Shown in pieces: positions 1 through 7,436 of a stretch of DNA of 10,694 nt (within the stretch, counting starts at the first letter, position 1; every line of letters begins with the position of its first letter). The position numbers were made by a program, and so were the translations under genes. The DNA is from an uncultured Treponema sp. Lineage in GTDB: Bacteria; Spirochaetota; Spirochaetia; Treponematales; Treponemataceae. The DNA lies in assembly GCA_905236315.1 (NCBI GenBank), contig CAJOPO010000142.1, positions 1 through 10,694 on the forward strand, in the 5' to 3' direction. A model generated the notes under the pieces. It did not search any database. It was not told the origin of the DNA and saw nothing but the letters and a program-made list of their open reading frames with translations.

Positions 1-6
1 CCTGTG

Positions 7-32
7 TTTTGTGTCAAGAGAAAAACACAAAA
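7..32. repeat. 8-bp inverted repeat (hairpin) at the left edge
   Basis: TTTTGTGT (7-14) and ACACAAAA (25-32) are perfect inverted repeats around a 10-nt loop. An alternative pairing of TGTGTTTT (3-10) with AAAACACA (22-29) is also possible. No T-run follows on either strand in a position typical of an intrinsic terminator, so the role is unclear. It lies in non-coding AT-rich DNA and may belong to the 3' end of a gene beyond the window. Confidence 0.35.
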
Positions 33-103
33 AAAATACTATTTTTTTACAAAAAATCCTTATAAATAAGAACTTTCTCATAAACGCATGTCAAAATATA
101 AAA

Positions 104-204
104 AATGTACTACCTTAATGACACGAAGGCTATACCTTTATACCTCGAAGGTAGTACCTTTTACCCCTAAAGGTAGTACATTTCTACTATAAAGGTTATA
201 CCTT
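104..204. repeat. Five palindromic 13-bp cores at exact 22-bp period
   Basis: Cores start at 104, 126, 148, 170 and 192, each exactly 22 bp after the last. The best copy (148-160) is AAGGTAGTACCTT, a perfect dyad AAGGTA-N-TACCTT. The others differ at one to three positions: AATGTACTACCTT, AAGGCTATACCTT, AAGGTAGTACATT and AAGGTTATACCTT. The 9-bp spacers (117-125, 139-147, 161-169, 183-191) are not conserved. Conserved dyads with unconserved spacers at about two helical turns look like stacked protein-binding sites on one DNA face, upstream of the operon promoter. Alternatives are a decayed minisatellite or a structural element of an upstream transcript. The repeat geometry is seen directly; the function is inference. 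Confidence 0.7.
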
Positions 205-209
205 TTTTT
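191..209 (+). terminator. Weak intrinsic terminator-like hairpin
   Basis: AAAGGT (191-196) pairs with ACCTTT (200-205) around a 3-nt loop TAT, and T residues run from 203 to 209. The hairpin coincides with the fifth 22-bp repeat unit, so it may only be a by-product of that palindrome. If real, it would end transcription of a plus-strand gene located left of the window and insulate the operon. The stem is short and AT-rich, so efficiency would be modest. Confidence 0.35.
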
Positions 210-242
210 AGCACAGGCAAAAGCATAAAAAAAATTATTTAA

Positions 243-263
243 AACCTATTGACTTAGTAGGTT
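243..263. promoter_or_regulatory. Dyad operator overlapping the -35 box
   Basis: AACCTA (243-248) and TAGGTT (258-263) are perfect 6-bp inverted arms separated by 9 nt that contain the -35 hexamer TTGACT. A bound dimer would block RNA polymerase, so a repressor site is likely. The layout resembles operators of Rrf2-family regulators (IscR/CymR type), which often control cysteine and Fe-S genes. That assignment is inference; no regulator gene is in the window. Confidence 0.5.
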
Positions 264-278
264 AAAAAGATATATAAC
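249..278 (+). promoter_or_regulatory. Sigma-70-type promoter of the operon
   Basis: TTGACT (249-254) is a good -35 box. The AT-rich stretch TATATAAC (271-278) supplies a -10 at a 16-18 bp spacing, predicting transcription start near 283-286. This would give an untranslated lead of about 45 nt before the leader ORF and about 250 nt before cysK. It is the best promoter candidate in the non-coding block, and every downstream gap is too short for a strong second promoter, apart from a weak match at 453-482. Confidence 0.55.
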
Positions 279-292
279 TAAAGTATCAAATA

Positions 293-313
293 AACCTATC
301 AAATTAATGGGTA
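293..313. promoter_or_regulatory. Second, imperfect dyad with the same 6-9-6 layout
   Basis: AACCTA (293-298), a 9-nt spacer and TGGGTA (308-313) repeat the arm sequence and spacing of the dyad at 243-263, exactly 50 bp downstream, with two mismatches in the right arm. It lies just after the predicted transcription start and before the leader ribosome-binding site. It may be a second operator for the same regulator, for cooperative repression or as a roadblock. Confidence 0.35.
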
Positions 314-331
314 ATATAACAGGAGGACATG

Positions 332-412
332 ATGAAACTTTTCTTTGAAAAACTCGTTCGTGAAAATTTCCGCAATGGTATCATGTGCTGCTGTTGTTGC
401 CTTGCTGCATAA
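332..412 (+). CDS. Cysteine leader peptide (five consecutive Cys codons)
   Basis: This is a 26-codon ORF from ATG 332 to TAA 410-412. A near-perfect Shine-Dalgarno AGGAGG (321-326) lies 5 nt before ATG 332; the ATG at 329 is too close. Codons 19-23 (386-400: TGC TGC TGT TGT TGC) encode five Cys in a row, followed by Leu-Ala-Ala and stop. Strong translation signals, the Cys run near the stop and the position ahead of a cysteine synthase operon match cysteine-responsive leader ORFs, such as those described in mycobacteria. When charged Cys-tRNA is scarce, ribosomes would stall on the Cys codons and raise downstream expression. No strong downstream terminator hairpin is visible, so Rho or translational coupling may be used. 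A Cys-rich functional micropeptide is a less likely alternative. Confidence 0.75.
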   Translation: MKLFFEKLVRENFRNGIMCCCCCLAA

Positions 413-455
413 AATACATCATTTATTTTTACCATACTGTCTAAACAACTTTTTT
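393..455 (+). promoter_or_regulatory. Possible weak attenuator between leader and cysK
   Basis: GTTGTT within the leader Cys codons (393-398) is complementary to AACAAC (444-449), which is followed at once by six T residues (450-455). A competing 6-bp pairing joins ATGGTA (375-380) to TACCAT (430-435), and the two pairings cross, so they exclude each other in simple folds. A ribosome stalled on the Cys codons would hide 393-398 and prevent the terminator-like pairing, which is the expected logic of attenuation. The stem is only 6 bp with a 45-nt loop, so this is weak evidence. Confidence 0.25.
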
Positions 456-532
456 ACATCCATAGTATATCAAGCCTATATAAGTAGTCTTGGTGTACAA
501 TAATATATTTCTATTAACGTAAGGAGAAAATT

Positions 533-1471
533 ATGTCAGAAATTAAACAAAGTGCATTGGAGCTTATTGGAAACACCCCTATCTTACAGCTAAACGGTTA
601 TGCAAAAAAGCAGGGCATAAAAGATGCCGTTATTCTTGCAAAACTTGAATATTTAAATCCTGCAGGAAGTGTAAAAGATAGAATTGCGCTTGCTATGATA
701 GAAAATGCAGAAGAGCAAGGCATATTAAAGCCAGGAGCTACAATTATAGAACCCACATCAGGAAATACTGGCATTGGTCTTGCCGCTGTTGCCGCTTCAA
801 AAGGATATAAAGCCATTTTAACCTTGCCTGAAACAATGAGCGTTGAACGCAGAAATCTACTAAAAGCCTATGGCGCAGAGATTGTTCTTACCGAAGGAGC
901 TAAAGGCATGAAAGGTGCTATAGCAAAAGCAGAAGAACTTCATGCTGCAACTCCCGGTTCCATTATACCAGGTCAATTTGAAAATCAAGCAAATCCTGCC
1001 ATTCATAAAAAAACAACTGGACCTGAAATATGGAAGCAGACAGACGGAAAAGTTGATATTTTTGTTGCAGGTGTTGGCACAGGTGGTACTTTAACAGGCG
1101 TGGGCGAATACTTAAAAGAACAAAATCCAAATGTAAAAGTTGTTGCCGTAGAACCTGCAACAAGCCCAGTGCTTTCTAAAGGAGAGGCTGGTCCTCACAA
1201 AATACAGGGAATTGGGGCAGGCTTTGTACCTAAAGTTTTAAATACAAAAATCTATGATGAAATTATTCCTATAGAAAACGAAGATGCTTTTGAAGAAGGA
1301 CGAGTCTTTGCCCAAAGTGAAGGAATCCTTGTTGGCATCTCTAGTGGAGCGGCTCTAAAGGCAGCACGCATACTTGCAGAACGCCCAGAAAACAAAGGAA
1401 AAAATATAGTGGTTCTTTTGCCTGATTCAGGCGACCGCTATTTAAGCACTCCGCTATTCACTAATAATTAG
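533..1471 (+). CDS. cysK: Cysteine synthase (O-acetylserine sulfhydrylase), PLP-dependent
   Basis: A cytosolic enzyme that makes L-cysteine from O-acetylserine and sulfide. The 312-residue length is normal for CysK. The PLP lysine is K48 in NPAGSVKDR. The substrate-binding asparagine loop TSGNTG is at 75-80, and the segment GQFENQANP near 147-155 supplies the expected Gln. The phosphate-binding GTGGT is at 182-186, ISSGAA near 269-274, and the family C-terminal motif PDSGDRYLS near 297-305. ATG 533 has AAGGAG (521-526) at a good distance. It is the first full-size gene after the Cys leader and starts the nitrogenase-like operon, so it probably captures sulfide produced or supplied by that system. 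All catalytic motifs are canonical, unlike the paralogue at 3619-4635. CysM or a cystathionine beta-synthase homologue is less likely because no extra domain is present. Confidence 0.93.
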   Translation: MSEIKQSALELIGNTPILQLNGYAKKQGIKDAVILAKLEYLNPAGSVKDRIALAMIENAEEQGILKPGATIIEPTSGNTGIGLAAVAASKGYKAILTLPETMSVERRNLLKAYGAEIVLTEGAKGMKGAIAKAEELHAATPGSIIPGQFENQANPAIHKKTTGPEIWKQTDGKVDIFVAGVGTGGTLTGVGEYLKEQNPNVKVVAVEPATSPVLSKGEAGPHKIQGIGAGFVPKVLNTKIYDEIIPIENEDAFEEGRVFAQSEGILVGISSGAALKAARILAERPENKGKNIVVLLPDSGDRYLSTPLFTNN

Positions 1472-1479
1472 AGGTTGAT

Positions 1480-2352
1480 ATGGCAAAACCTTTTTCCGAG
1501 ATAAAACAAAATCATCCATGCTTTGGAACAGGGCAAGCGGCAACAGGGCGCATTCACTTACCTGTTTGCCCAAATTGCAATATTGCTTGCCGCTTTTGCG
1601 AGCGTTCTATAAACACAAGTGAAAATAGGCCTGGTGTTACTGGGGCTGTGCTAAAGCCTACAGAAGCTATTTCTATTGTAAGAAAGGCATTGGAAATTAG
1701 CCCTGATATAAAAGTAGCGGGTATAGCAGGTCCTGGTGATACACTTGCAAGCGACAATGCCTTTAAGACATTTGAGTTAATCGAACAAGAGTTTCCTCAT
1801 CTTATAAAGTGTATGAGCACAAACGGTCTTATGCTTAGCGAAAAAGCAGATGAGGTTATAAAAACAGGGATAGACACTCTTACCGTAACAGTAAACGCCG
1901 TTGACCCAAAAATAGAAGCAAAGCTAAATGATTACATCATTTATAAGGGTAGAAAAATTAAGGGGGAAGAAGGGGCTGCCATACTCATTAAAAATCAACT
2001 AGAAGGAATAAGAAAAATAGCAAAGGCGGGAATTATCGTAAAAGTAAATACTGTGCTTGTTCCTAGCATAAATGCAAGTCATATTGCAGAGATTGCAAGG
2101 ACGGTTGCAAAAGAGGGAGCAAGCAAATACAACATAATTCCGCTTATTCCCACTGCAAAACTAAAAGATGAACAGCCACCAACTTGTCAACAGATACATG
2201 AAGCGCGACATGAGGCTAGTAAGTACATAGAATTATTCTTGCACTGCAATCATTGTAGAGCAGATGCAGTAGGGGTTCCTGGAAAAACAGATTTTGCAAA
2301 ATTACTATATGCGAATTACGGAATGGTAAAGGAGAACTTTGCTCATGGATAA
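1480..2352 (+). CDS. nifB: NifB-like radical SAM cofactor-assembly protein
   Basis: NifB is a radical SAM enzyme that fuses [4Fe-4S] units and inserts the central carbide to make the 8Fe cofactor precursor (NifB-co). The 290 residues cover the SAM domain with no C-terminal NifX domain. Seen: HPCF at 12-15 (C13), the radical SAM cysteines C33, C37 and C40 (CNIACRFC), the typical NRPGV segment near 49-53, GIAGPGDTLAS at 81-91, C111 in the CMSTNGL motif, and HCNHCRADAVG at 255-265 with C256 and C259, all NifB hallmarks. ATG 1480 follows AGAGG (1470-1474) and lies 8 nt after cysK. The 3' end overlaps the NifX-like gene by 8 nt. Its presence argues that the downstream NifDK-like enzyme carries a NifB-derived cluster, which excludes the CfbD or protochlorophyllide-reductase type. 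A MarB-type protein of the methylthio-alkane reductase system is the closest functional guess. Confidence 0.9.
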   Translation: MAKPFSEIKQNHPCFGTGQAATGRIHLPVCPNCNIACRFCERSINTSENRPGVTGAVLKPTEAISIVRKALEISPDIKVAGIAGPGDTLASDNAFKTFELIEQEFPHLIKCMSTNGLMLSEKADEVIKTGIDTLTVTVNAVDPKIEAKLNDYIIYKGRKIKGEEGAAILIKNQLEGIRKIAKAGIIVKVNTVLVPSINASHIAEIARTVAKEGASKYNIIPLIPTAKLKDEQPPTCQQIHEARHEASKYIELFLHCNHCRADAVGVPGKTDFAKLLYANYGMVKENFAHG

Positions 2353-2716
2353 TGCTCAGGGGGAGAAATATAAAATTGCTTTAGCGTCTACTGATGGAAA
2401 AAATGTAAATGTTCATTATGGTAGAGCAAGTGAGTTTTATATATTTTGCATTGACGATGATGAAGGCTATGATTTTTTAGAAAAAAGAACAGTTTCCCCT
2501 GTTTGCCTTGAAGGTCGTCATATAAAAAGCCAAATGGAGCAAAGCGTTTCTTTATTTACAGATTGTAAATATGTTGGAGCGAGCAGAATAGGTAGCGGAG
2601 CACTTTCAAGTTTAACAGCAAAGGGCATTAGAGCAATGGAACTTCCTGGTACTATAGAAGACGCTATAGTAAAGATTTGGAAGTATAACCGCATACAAGG
2701 ATTATTTAATTTATAA
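2345..2716 (+). CDS. NifX-family cofactor-binding protein (dinitrogenase Fe-Mo cofactor domain)
   Basis: About 123 residues of the NifX/NafY/NifB-C-terminal fold, small proteins that bind or carry nitrogenase cofactor precursors. Evidence is the N-terminal signature ALASTDGKNVNVHYGRASEF, with the conserved His in VHYGR, then a beta-rich body with PVCLEG, DCKYVGASRIGSGA and a LTAKGIRAME segment typical of the family. ATG 2345 is preferred to the upstream TTG at 2339 because AAGGAG (2329-2334) lies 10 nt before 2345 but only 4 nt before 2339. It overlaps the nifB-like gene by 8 nt, indicating translational coupling. In many organisms this domain is fused to NifB; here it is a separate adjacent protein and probably receives NifB product. 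A second member of the family starts at 10398. Confidence 0.85.
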   Translation: MDNAQGEKYKIALASTDGKNVNVHYGRASEFYIFCIDDDEGYDFLEKRTVSPVCLEGRHIKSQMEQSVSLFTDCKYVGASRIGSGALSSLTAKGIRAMELPGTIEDAIVKIWKYNRIQGLFNL

Positions 2717-3595
<879 letters not shown>

Positions 3596-3618
3596 AATAC
3601 CAAAAAGGATTTTTTACT

Positions 3619-4635
3619 ATGGCAAAGATTTATAATTCAATTACAGAACTAATTGGGCACACGCCCATTGTAGAGTTTCACAGACTTGAAAAAGTTCTTG
3701 GCTTAAAAGGCAGAATAGCAGGAAAGCTAGAATACTTTAATCCCGCTGGTTCTCACAAAGACCGTGCTGCACTGGAAATAATTGAAAGTGCAGAAAAGAG
3801 AGGAGAAATCAGTGCAGATAAAACCACTATTGTAGAGTTTACAAGCGGCAACATGGGAGTTGGCATAGCTTCTGTTGCGGCGGCAAAAGGCTATAAGTTT
3901 AAAATTGGAATACAAAATGGAGTTTCCGTTGAACGAAAAAAACTTATGGAAGCCTACAATGCACAGATAGCAGAGCCTCCTAAAGAACTTGTAGCAGGTG
4001 TTTTTGAAAAAGGTATAAAGGCCTTTGATGATGTATACGCATGGTTTTTGCAAACAACACCTAACGGCTGGACTTCAAGACAACTTTCAAATCCTGATAA
4101 CGTTGCAGCTCACTATAAGCATACAGGACCTGAAATCTGGGAAGATACAGACGGAAAGGTTGATGTCTTTGTTGGGGGAGTTGGAACAGGTGGAAGTAGT
4201 CATGGCATTGGAAAATTTCTTAAAGAAAAAAATAAGAATGTAAAGATTGTCATTGCTCAACCTGATAAAAATGATGTTGAAACCCCTCTTGTAAAAGGAG
4301 CGGAGGATGGAGGCTTTCATGGAATACATGCTGTGTATGATGAAAACGGCTTAAACGCTATGGCTCCAGAAAACTTTAATCAAGAGGTGGTTGATGAGTA
4401 TGAAACTATTACGTATTCAGAAACCTTAAAAGCAGTACATCTACTTGCCCATTATGAAGGAATATTTGTTGGTGCTTCAAGCGGAGCAGCCCTTGCTGTT
4501 GCAATAAAGCAAGCCTTAAAAGAAGAAAATAAAGGCAAACTTATAGTTCCACTGTTGCCAGATAACGGAGAACGTTATTTGAGTGAAGACCTTCAGAGCG
4601 TAAGATATGATATAGAAAGCAAAGTTGAATTTTAA
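3619..4635 (+). CDS. Divergent cysteine synthase paralogue inside the nitrogenase-like operon
   Basis: A PLP fold-II beta-replacement enzyme of the CysK family, 338 residues, slightly longer than usual because of an insert and a C-terminal tail. Conserved: PLP lysine K47 in NPAGSHKDR, RQLSNPDN with Q155, GTGGS at 189-193, GASSGAA and PLLPDNGERYL. Changed: the asparagine loop reads TSGNMG (75-80) instead of TSGNTG, the usual phosphate-loop GTGGT is GTGGSS, and the loop equivalent to PETMSVERR is QNGVSVERK. These changes fall at sites that hold the aminoacrylate carboxylate and shape the active site, so substrate or nucleophile preference may differ, for example a thiol instead of sulfide. AAAGGA (3604-3609) precedes ATG 3619. 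Placement between nifH-like and nifD-like genes suggests a direct role with the reductase product. An S-methylcysteine synthase-like role is only a guess. Confidence 0.8.
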   Translation: MAKIYNSITELIGHTPIVEFHRLEKVLGLKGRIAGKLEYFNPAGSHKDRAALEIIESAEKRGEISADKTTIVEFTSGNMGVGIASVAAAKGYKFKIGIQNGVSVERKKLMEAYNAQIAEPPKELVAGVFEKGIKAFDDVYAWFLQTTPNGWTSRQLSNPDNVAAHYKHTGPEIWEDTDGKVDVFVGGVGTGGSSHGIGKFLKEKNKNVKIVIAQPDKNDVETPLVKGAEDGGFHGIHAVYDENGLNAMAPENFNQEVVDEYETITYSETLKAVHLLAHYEGIFVGASSGAALAVAIKQALKEENKGKLIVPLLPDNGERYLSEDLQSVRYDIESKVEF

Positions 4636-4650
4636 AATTAGGAGTATATT

Positions 4651-6135
4651 ATGGCTGTGAATTTAAATTCTTCCAATGTGGCAACAAGAGAAAACCGCAT
4701 TGGCTCTATAACAGGCTACATAGGCAATCTAAAAGACCTAGCAGAAAAGTCTGAATGTGGCACATTAAAAGGCTGCTCAAGATGTTTTTCTCAATCTAGC
4801 ACCTGTCTTTCAAGTTGTGCCTTAGGGCAACTTTCTGCCATACGTGATGTTGCTATAATTCATCATGGACCTGCAGGCTGCTCTGTGGCAAGTGCAGGGA
4901 CTTACTACCTTGATAAAGTTATGGCAAAAAAACGTGGCGTTACAAATAGCACTGTTTATGTTGGAACTGATATGAATGAGCAAGATACCATCTTTGGTTC
5001 TACAGAAAAGTTGCGACAAATTGTTCTTGAAGTAAACAGACGCTACTCTCCAAAGGCAATATTTGTAACAAGTTCATGCGCTACAGGAATTATTGGAGAA
5101 GATATTGATAGCGTTGTTGATGACCTAAAGGCAGAAATAGAAGTGCCTATTGTAGCCGTTCACTGCGAGGGCTTTAAGTCAAGAATATGGGCTACAGGCT
5201 TTGATATTTCAGACCATGCAGTTCTTTCTTCAATAGTAAAGCCACCTAAGCAAAAGAGAAACACCATAAACTTTAAAAACTTTTATGAAAGCGCACGCCC
5301 AGAAATCATAGAGATTTTTAAGAACTTTGACTTGGAACCAATTTTCCTTTATTGCAATTCCACAGTAGAAGAGTTAAGCCATATTTCTGAATCCCTTGCT
5401 ACAACCTGCGTATGTGGAACTCTTGGAAACTATTTGGGAAATGCCCTTGAAGAAAAATATGGAGTGCCTTATGTTCGCAGCATAAATCAGTGTGGAATTA
5501 CAGGCTTTGAAACATGGCTTAGAGAAATAGGCAAGGTAACAAATCGTAGCGATAAAGTTGAAAAATATATTCAAGAACAGAGGGCGATTTACCTACCTCA
5601 GATTGAAGAGTTAAAAAAAGAATTAAAGGGATTGCGTGCTGTAATAGGAATGGGGCCTGGATATACATTTGAAGTTTCTCGTGTATTAAATGAATTGGGC
5701 ATTGAGGTTGTGTGGGCATTAGCATGGCACTATGACAAAAAATATGAAAACGGAGATGTTCCTCCTTCTATGAAGTATCTTTTAGATAACGATATAAACT
5801 TTGAAGCAAGTATAGCAGACCAGCAAAACTTTGAAGTGATGAATATACTTCACAAATACAAGCCCGATTTATATCTATCTAGGCATCCTGGTTCAACAGT
5901 CTGGGCTATAAAAAATGGAACTTCCGCTGTGTATGTTGCAGATGAATATATGATTTTTGGATATAAACATACGCTAGAATTTGCAAAAACGATATTAGAC
6001 AGTATTCGTAATCGTAGCTTTGAACAAAATCTAGCGCGCAGAGTAAAGTTGCCATACACAGATTGGTGGTACAATCAAGACGTAGGAACATTCTTAGAAT
6101 CAGAGGGAGAAAAGAAAAATGGCAAAACTGCTTGA
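4651..6135 (+). CDS. Nitrogenase-like component 1 alpha subunit (NifD-like, Mar-type candidate)
   Basis: Probably the catalytic alpha subunit of a heterotetramer with the NifK-like protein, receiving electrons from the NifH-like protein. It has 494 residues, the NifD size. P-cluster-type cysteines are C52 or C56, C77 (HHGPAGC) and C143 (SSCATGIIGED). C255 aligns with cofactor ligand C275 of Azotobacter NifD, since both lie 11 residues before EEKYG. Odd points: aligning CEGF (172-175) with the NifD motif puts W180 at Q191 and F184 at H195, and aligning the PDL segment puts V429 or A430 where cofactor ligand H442 should be. So N2 reduction is unlikely. The N-terminal region has an extra Cys-rich patch (C36, C42, C45, C52, C56). 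AGGAG (4640-4644) precedes ATG 4651. A relative of methylthio-alkane reductase MarD, or an uncharacterised NifB-dependent clade, fits best; NifE is an alternative. Confidence 0.8.
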   Translation: MAVNLNSSNVATRENRIGSITGYIGNLKDLAEKSECGTLKGCSRCFSQSSTCLSSCALGQLSAIRDVAIIHHGPAGCSVASAGTYYLDKVMAKKRGVTNSTVYVGTDMNEQDTIFGSTEKLRQIVLEVNRRYSPKAIFVTSSCATGIIGEDIDSVVDDLKAEIEVPIVAVHCEGFKSRIWATGFDISDHAVLSSIVKPPKQKRNTINFKNFYESARPEIIEIFKNFDLEPIFLYCNSTVEELSHISESLATTCVCGTLGNYLGNALEEKYGVPYVRSINQCGITGFETWLREIGKVTNRSDKVEKYIQEQRAIYLPQIEELKKELKGLRAVIGMGPGYTFEVSRVLNELGIEVVWALAWHYDKKYENGDVPPSMKYLLDNDINFEASIADQQNFEVMNILHKYKPDLYLSRHPGSTVWAIKNGTSAVYVADEYMIFGYKHTLEFAKTILDSIRNRSFEQNLARRVKLPYTDWWYNQDVGTFLESEGEKKNGKTA

Positions 6136-7423
6136 TAAACAAAGATATAAATGTGCTTTAGGAGCAATGCAAACGGTGCAGGCTATAAGCCGAGCGATTC
6201 CTATACTTCATTCAGGACCTGGTTGTGCACAAAAACTTTCTGATTCAACAGGAAGTTCAGGATATTTTTCACCTAATATATTTCCTTGCACAAGTATAAA
6301 CGAAAAAGATGTTGTATTTGGTGGAACAAAGAAACTTGCTTCAACTATTGAAAACGCACTAAAAGTCATAGACGCTGACTTATACGTTGTTCTTACAGGC
6401 TGTATTCCAGAAATTGTGGGAGATGATAGCGGAGAAGTCGTAAGTAGATTTGCAGAAAGCTCAAAGCCTGTTATATATGCTTCTACCGCAGGCTTTAAGG
6501 GCAACAACTACAAGGGACACGAGCAGGTTGTAAATGCAATTATTGAACAATATTTAAAGAAAAGCGACAGTCAAGAAAAGATTAAAGGGCTTGTAAATAT
6601 TTGGGCAGATGTTCCGTATCAAGATTTGTTTTGGCTTGGAAACTTACATGAGCTAGAAAATCTTGTAGCGGAATTAGGTTTAACGCCTAACACAATTTTT
6701 GGCTATGAAAAAGGAATAAAAAATATTGATTTAATTCCTAAAGCAGAATTTAATCTTCTTGTATCTCCATGGGTTGGTCTTAAAAACGTAAAGGCCTTAG
6801 AAAAAAAGTTTGGCACTCCCTATCTCCATTACCCTACTCTTCCTGTGGGTGCTACAGAAACAAGTAAGTTTTTAAGAGAAGTAGGAAAGTTTGCAGGTGT
6901 TTCATAAGAAAAAACAGAAAGCGTAATTAACGCTCACGAAAAATATTTTTATTATCTTATAGAACGCTATGCAGATTTGTTTTTGGAAAACAGAGTTATT
7001 AATAAACAGTTTTCAGTTGTTGCAGATGCCCAATACGCTCTTGCTATAACAAAGTTTCTTGTTAATGATTTGGGATTGTTCCCTGCTAAACAATTTATCA
7101 CGGATGACACTCCTAAAGAATTGCAAAAATCAATTTCTCAAGAATTCAAGAAACTTAACTATGGTATTGAAGCGGAAGTTGATTTTATAACAGACAGCTA
7201 TAAAATCCATGAGCAAATCAAAGCTCATGACTATCATGGCTACCCACTAATACTAGGAAGCTACTATGACAAGGAAGTTACTGAACAGCTAAAAGGCAAC
7301 TTCTTAAATATAGCATGGCCTGTACAGGATAAAGTTGTGCTTGATGATTTTTACTGTGGCTATACAGGTGGCATAAGGCTTATAGAAGACATATATTCTG
7401 TAGCAGTACAAAGATTCAATTAA
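6119..7423 (+). pseudogene. Nitrogenase-like component 1 beta subunit (NifK-like), interrupted by in-frame TAA
   Basis: The frame runs 262 codons to TAA (6905-6907), then continues in the same frame for 171 more sense codons to TAA 7421-7423, 434 positions in all, a plausible full NifK-like length. P-cluster-type cysteines are C12 (YKCALGA), C36 (HSGPGC) and C95 (TGCIPEIVGDD). After the stop the protein continues as expected, with EKTESVINAHEKYFYYLIER and later SVVADAQYALAITKFL, a typical domain-3 start. The stop sits between FLREVGKFAGVS and EKTE, where GAA or AAA would need one base change. Only a TTG at 6977 offers a restart near the 3' part, with no good Shine-Dalgarno. It overlaps the nifD-like gene by 17 nt, with GAGGGAG (6103-6109) before ATG 6119. 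Explanations are a recent nonsense mutation, a sequence error or readthrough. All other operon genes are intact, which favours error or very recent change. Confidence 0.8.
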
Positions 7424-7436
7424 AAAGGAGCTATTT

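Noticed and set aside
3..65. Tail of an upstream plus-strand gene open from the left edge
   Set aside because: About 20 codons of low-complexity Lys/Phe-rich sequence with no recognisable protein; indistinguishable from chance.
104..204. CRISPR-like array
   Set aside because: Repeats of 13 bp with 9-bp spacers and a 22-bp period are far shorter than CRISPR units, repeats vary, and no cas genes are present.
453..482. Second promoter directly before cysK (TTTACA, 18 nt, TATATA)
   Set aside because: A weak match in very AT-rich DNA; the TTGACT promoter at 249-278 is better and explains the leader ORF.
2339..2344. TTG start for the first NifX-like gene
   Set aside because: The Shine-Dalgarno AAGGAG (2329-2334) is only 4 nt from TTG 2339 but 10 nt from ATG 2345, which is the better start.
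6905..6907. Recoded codon (selenocysteine or pyrrolysine)
   Set aside because: The stop is TAA, whereas selenocysteine uses TGA and pyrrolysine TAG; the flanking residues do not suggest a catalytic position.
4651..7423. NifE/NifN-like scaffold rather than a catalytic NifDK-like pair
   Set aside because: Both subunits keep three P-cluster-type Cys and the alpha subunit keeps the C275 equivalent; a scaffold role is less likely, though not fully excluded without a tree.
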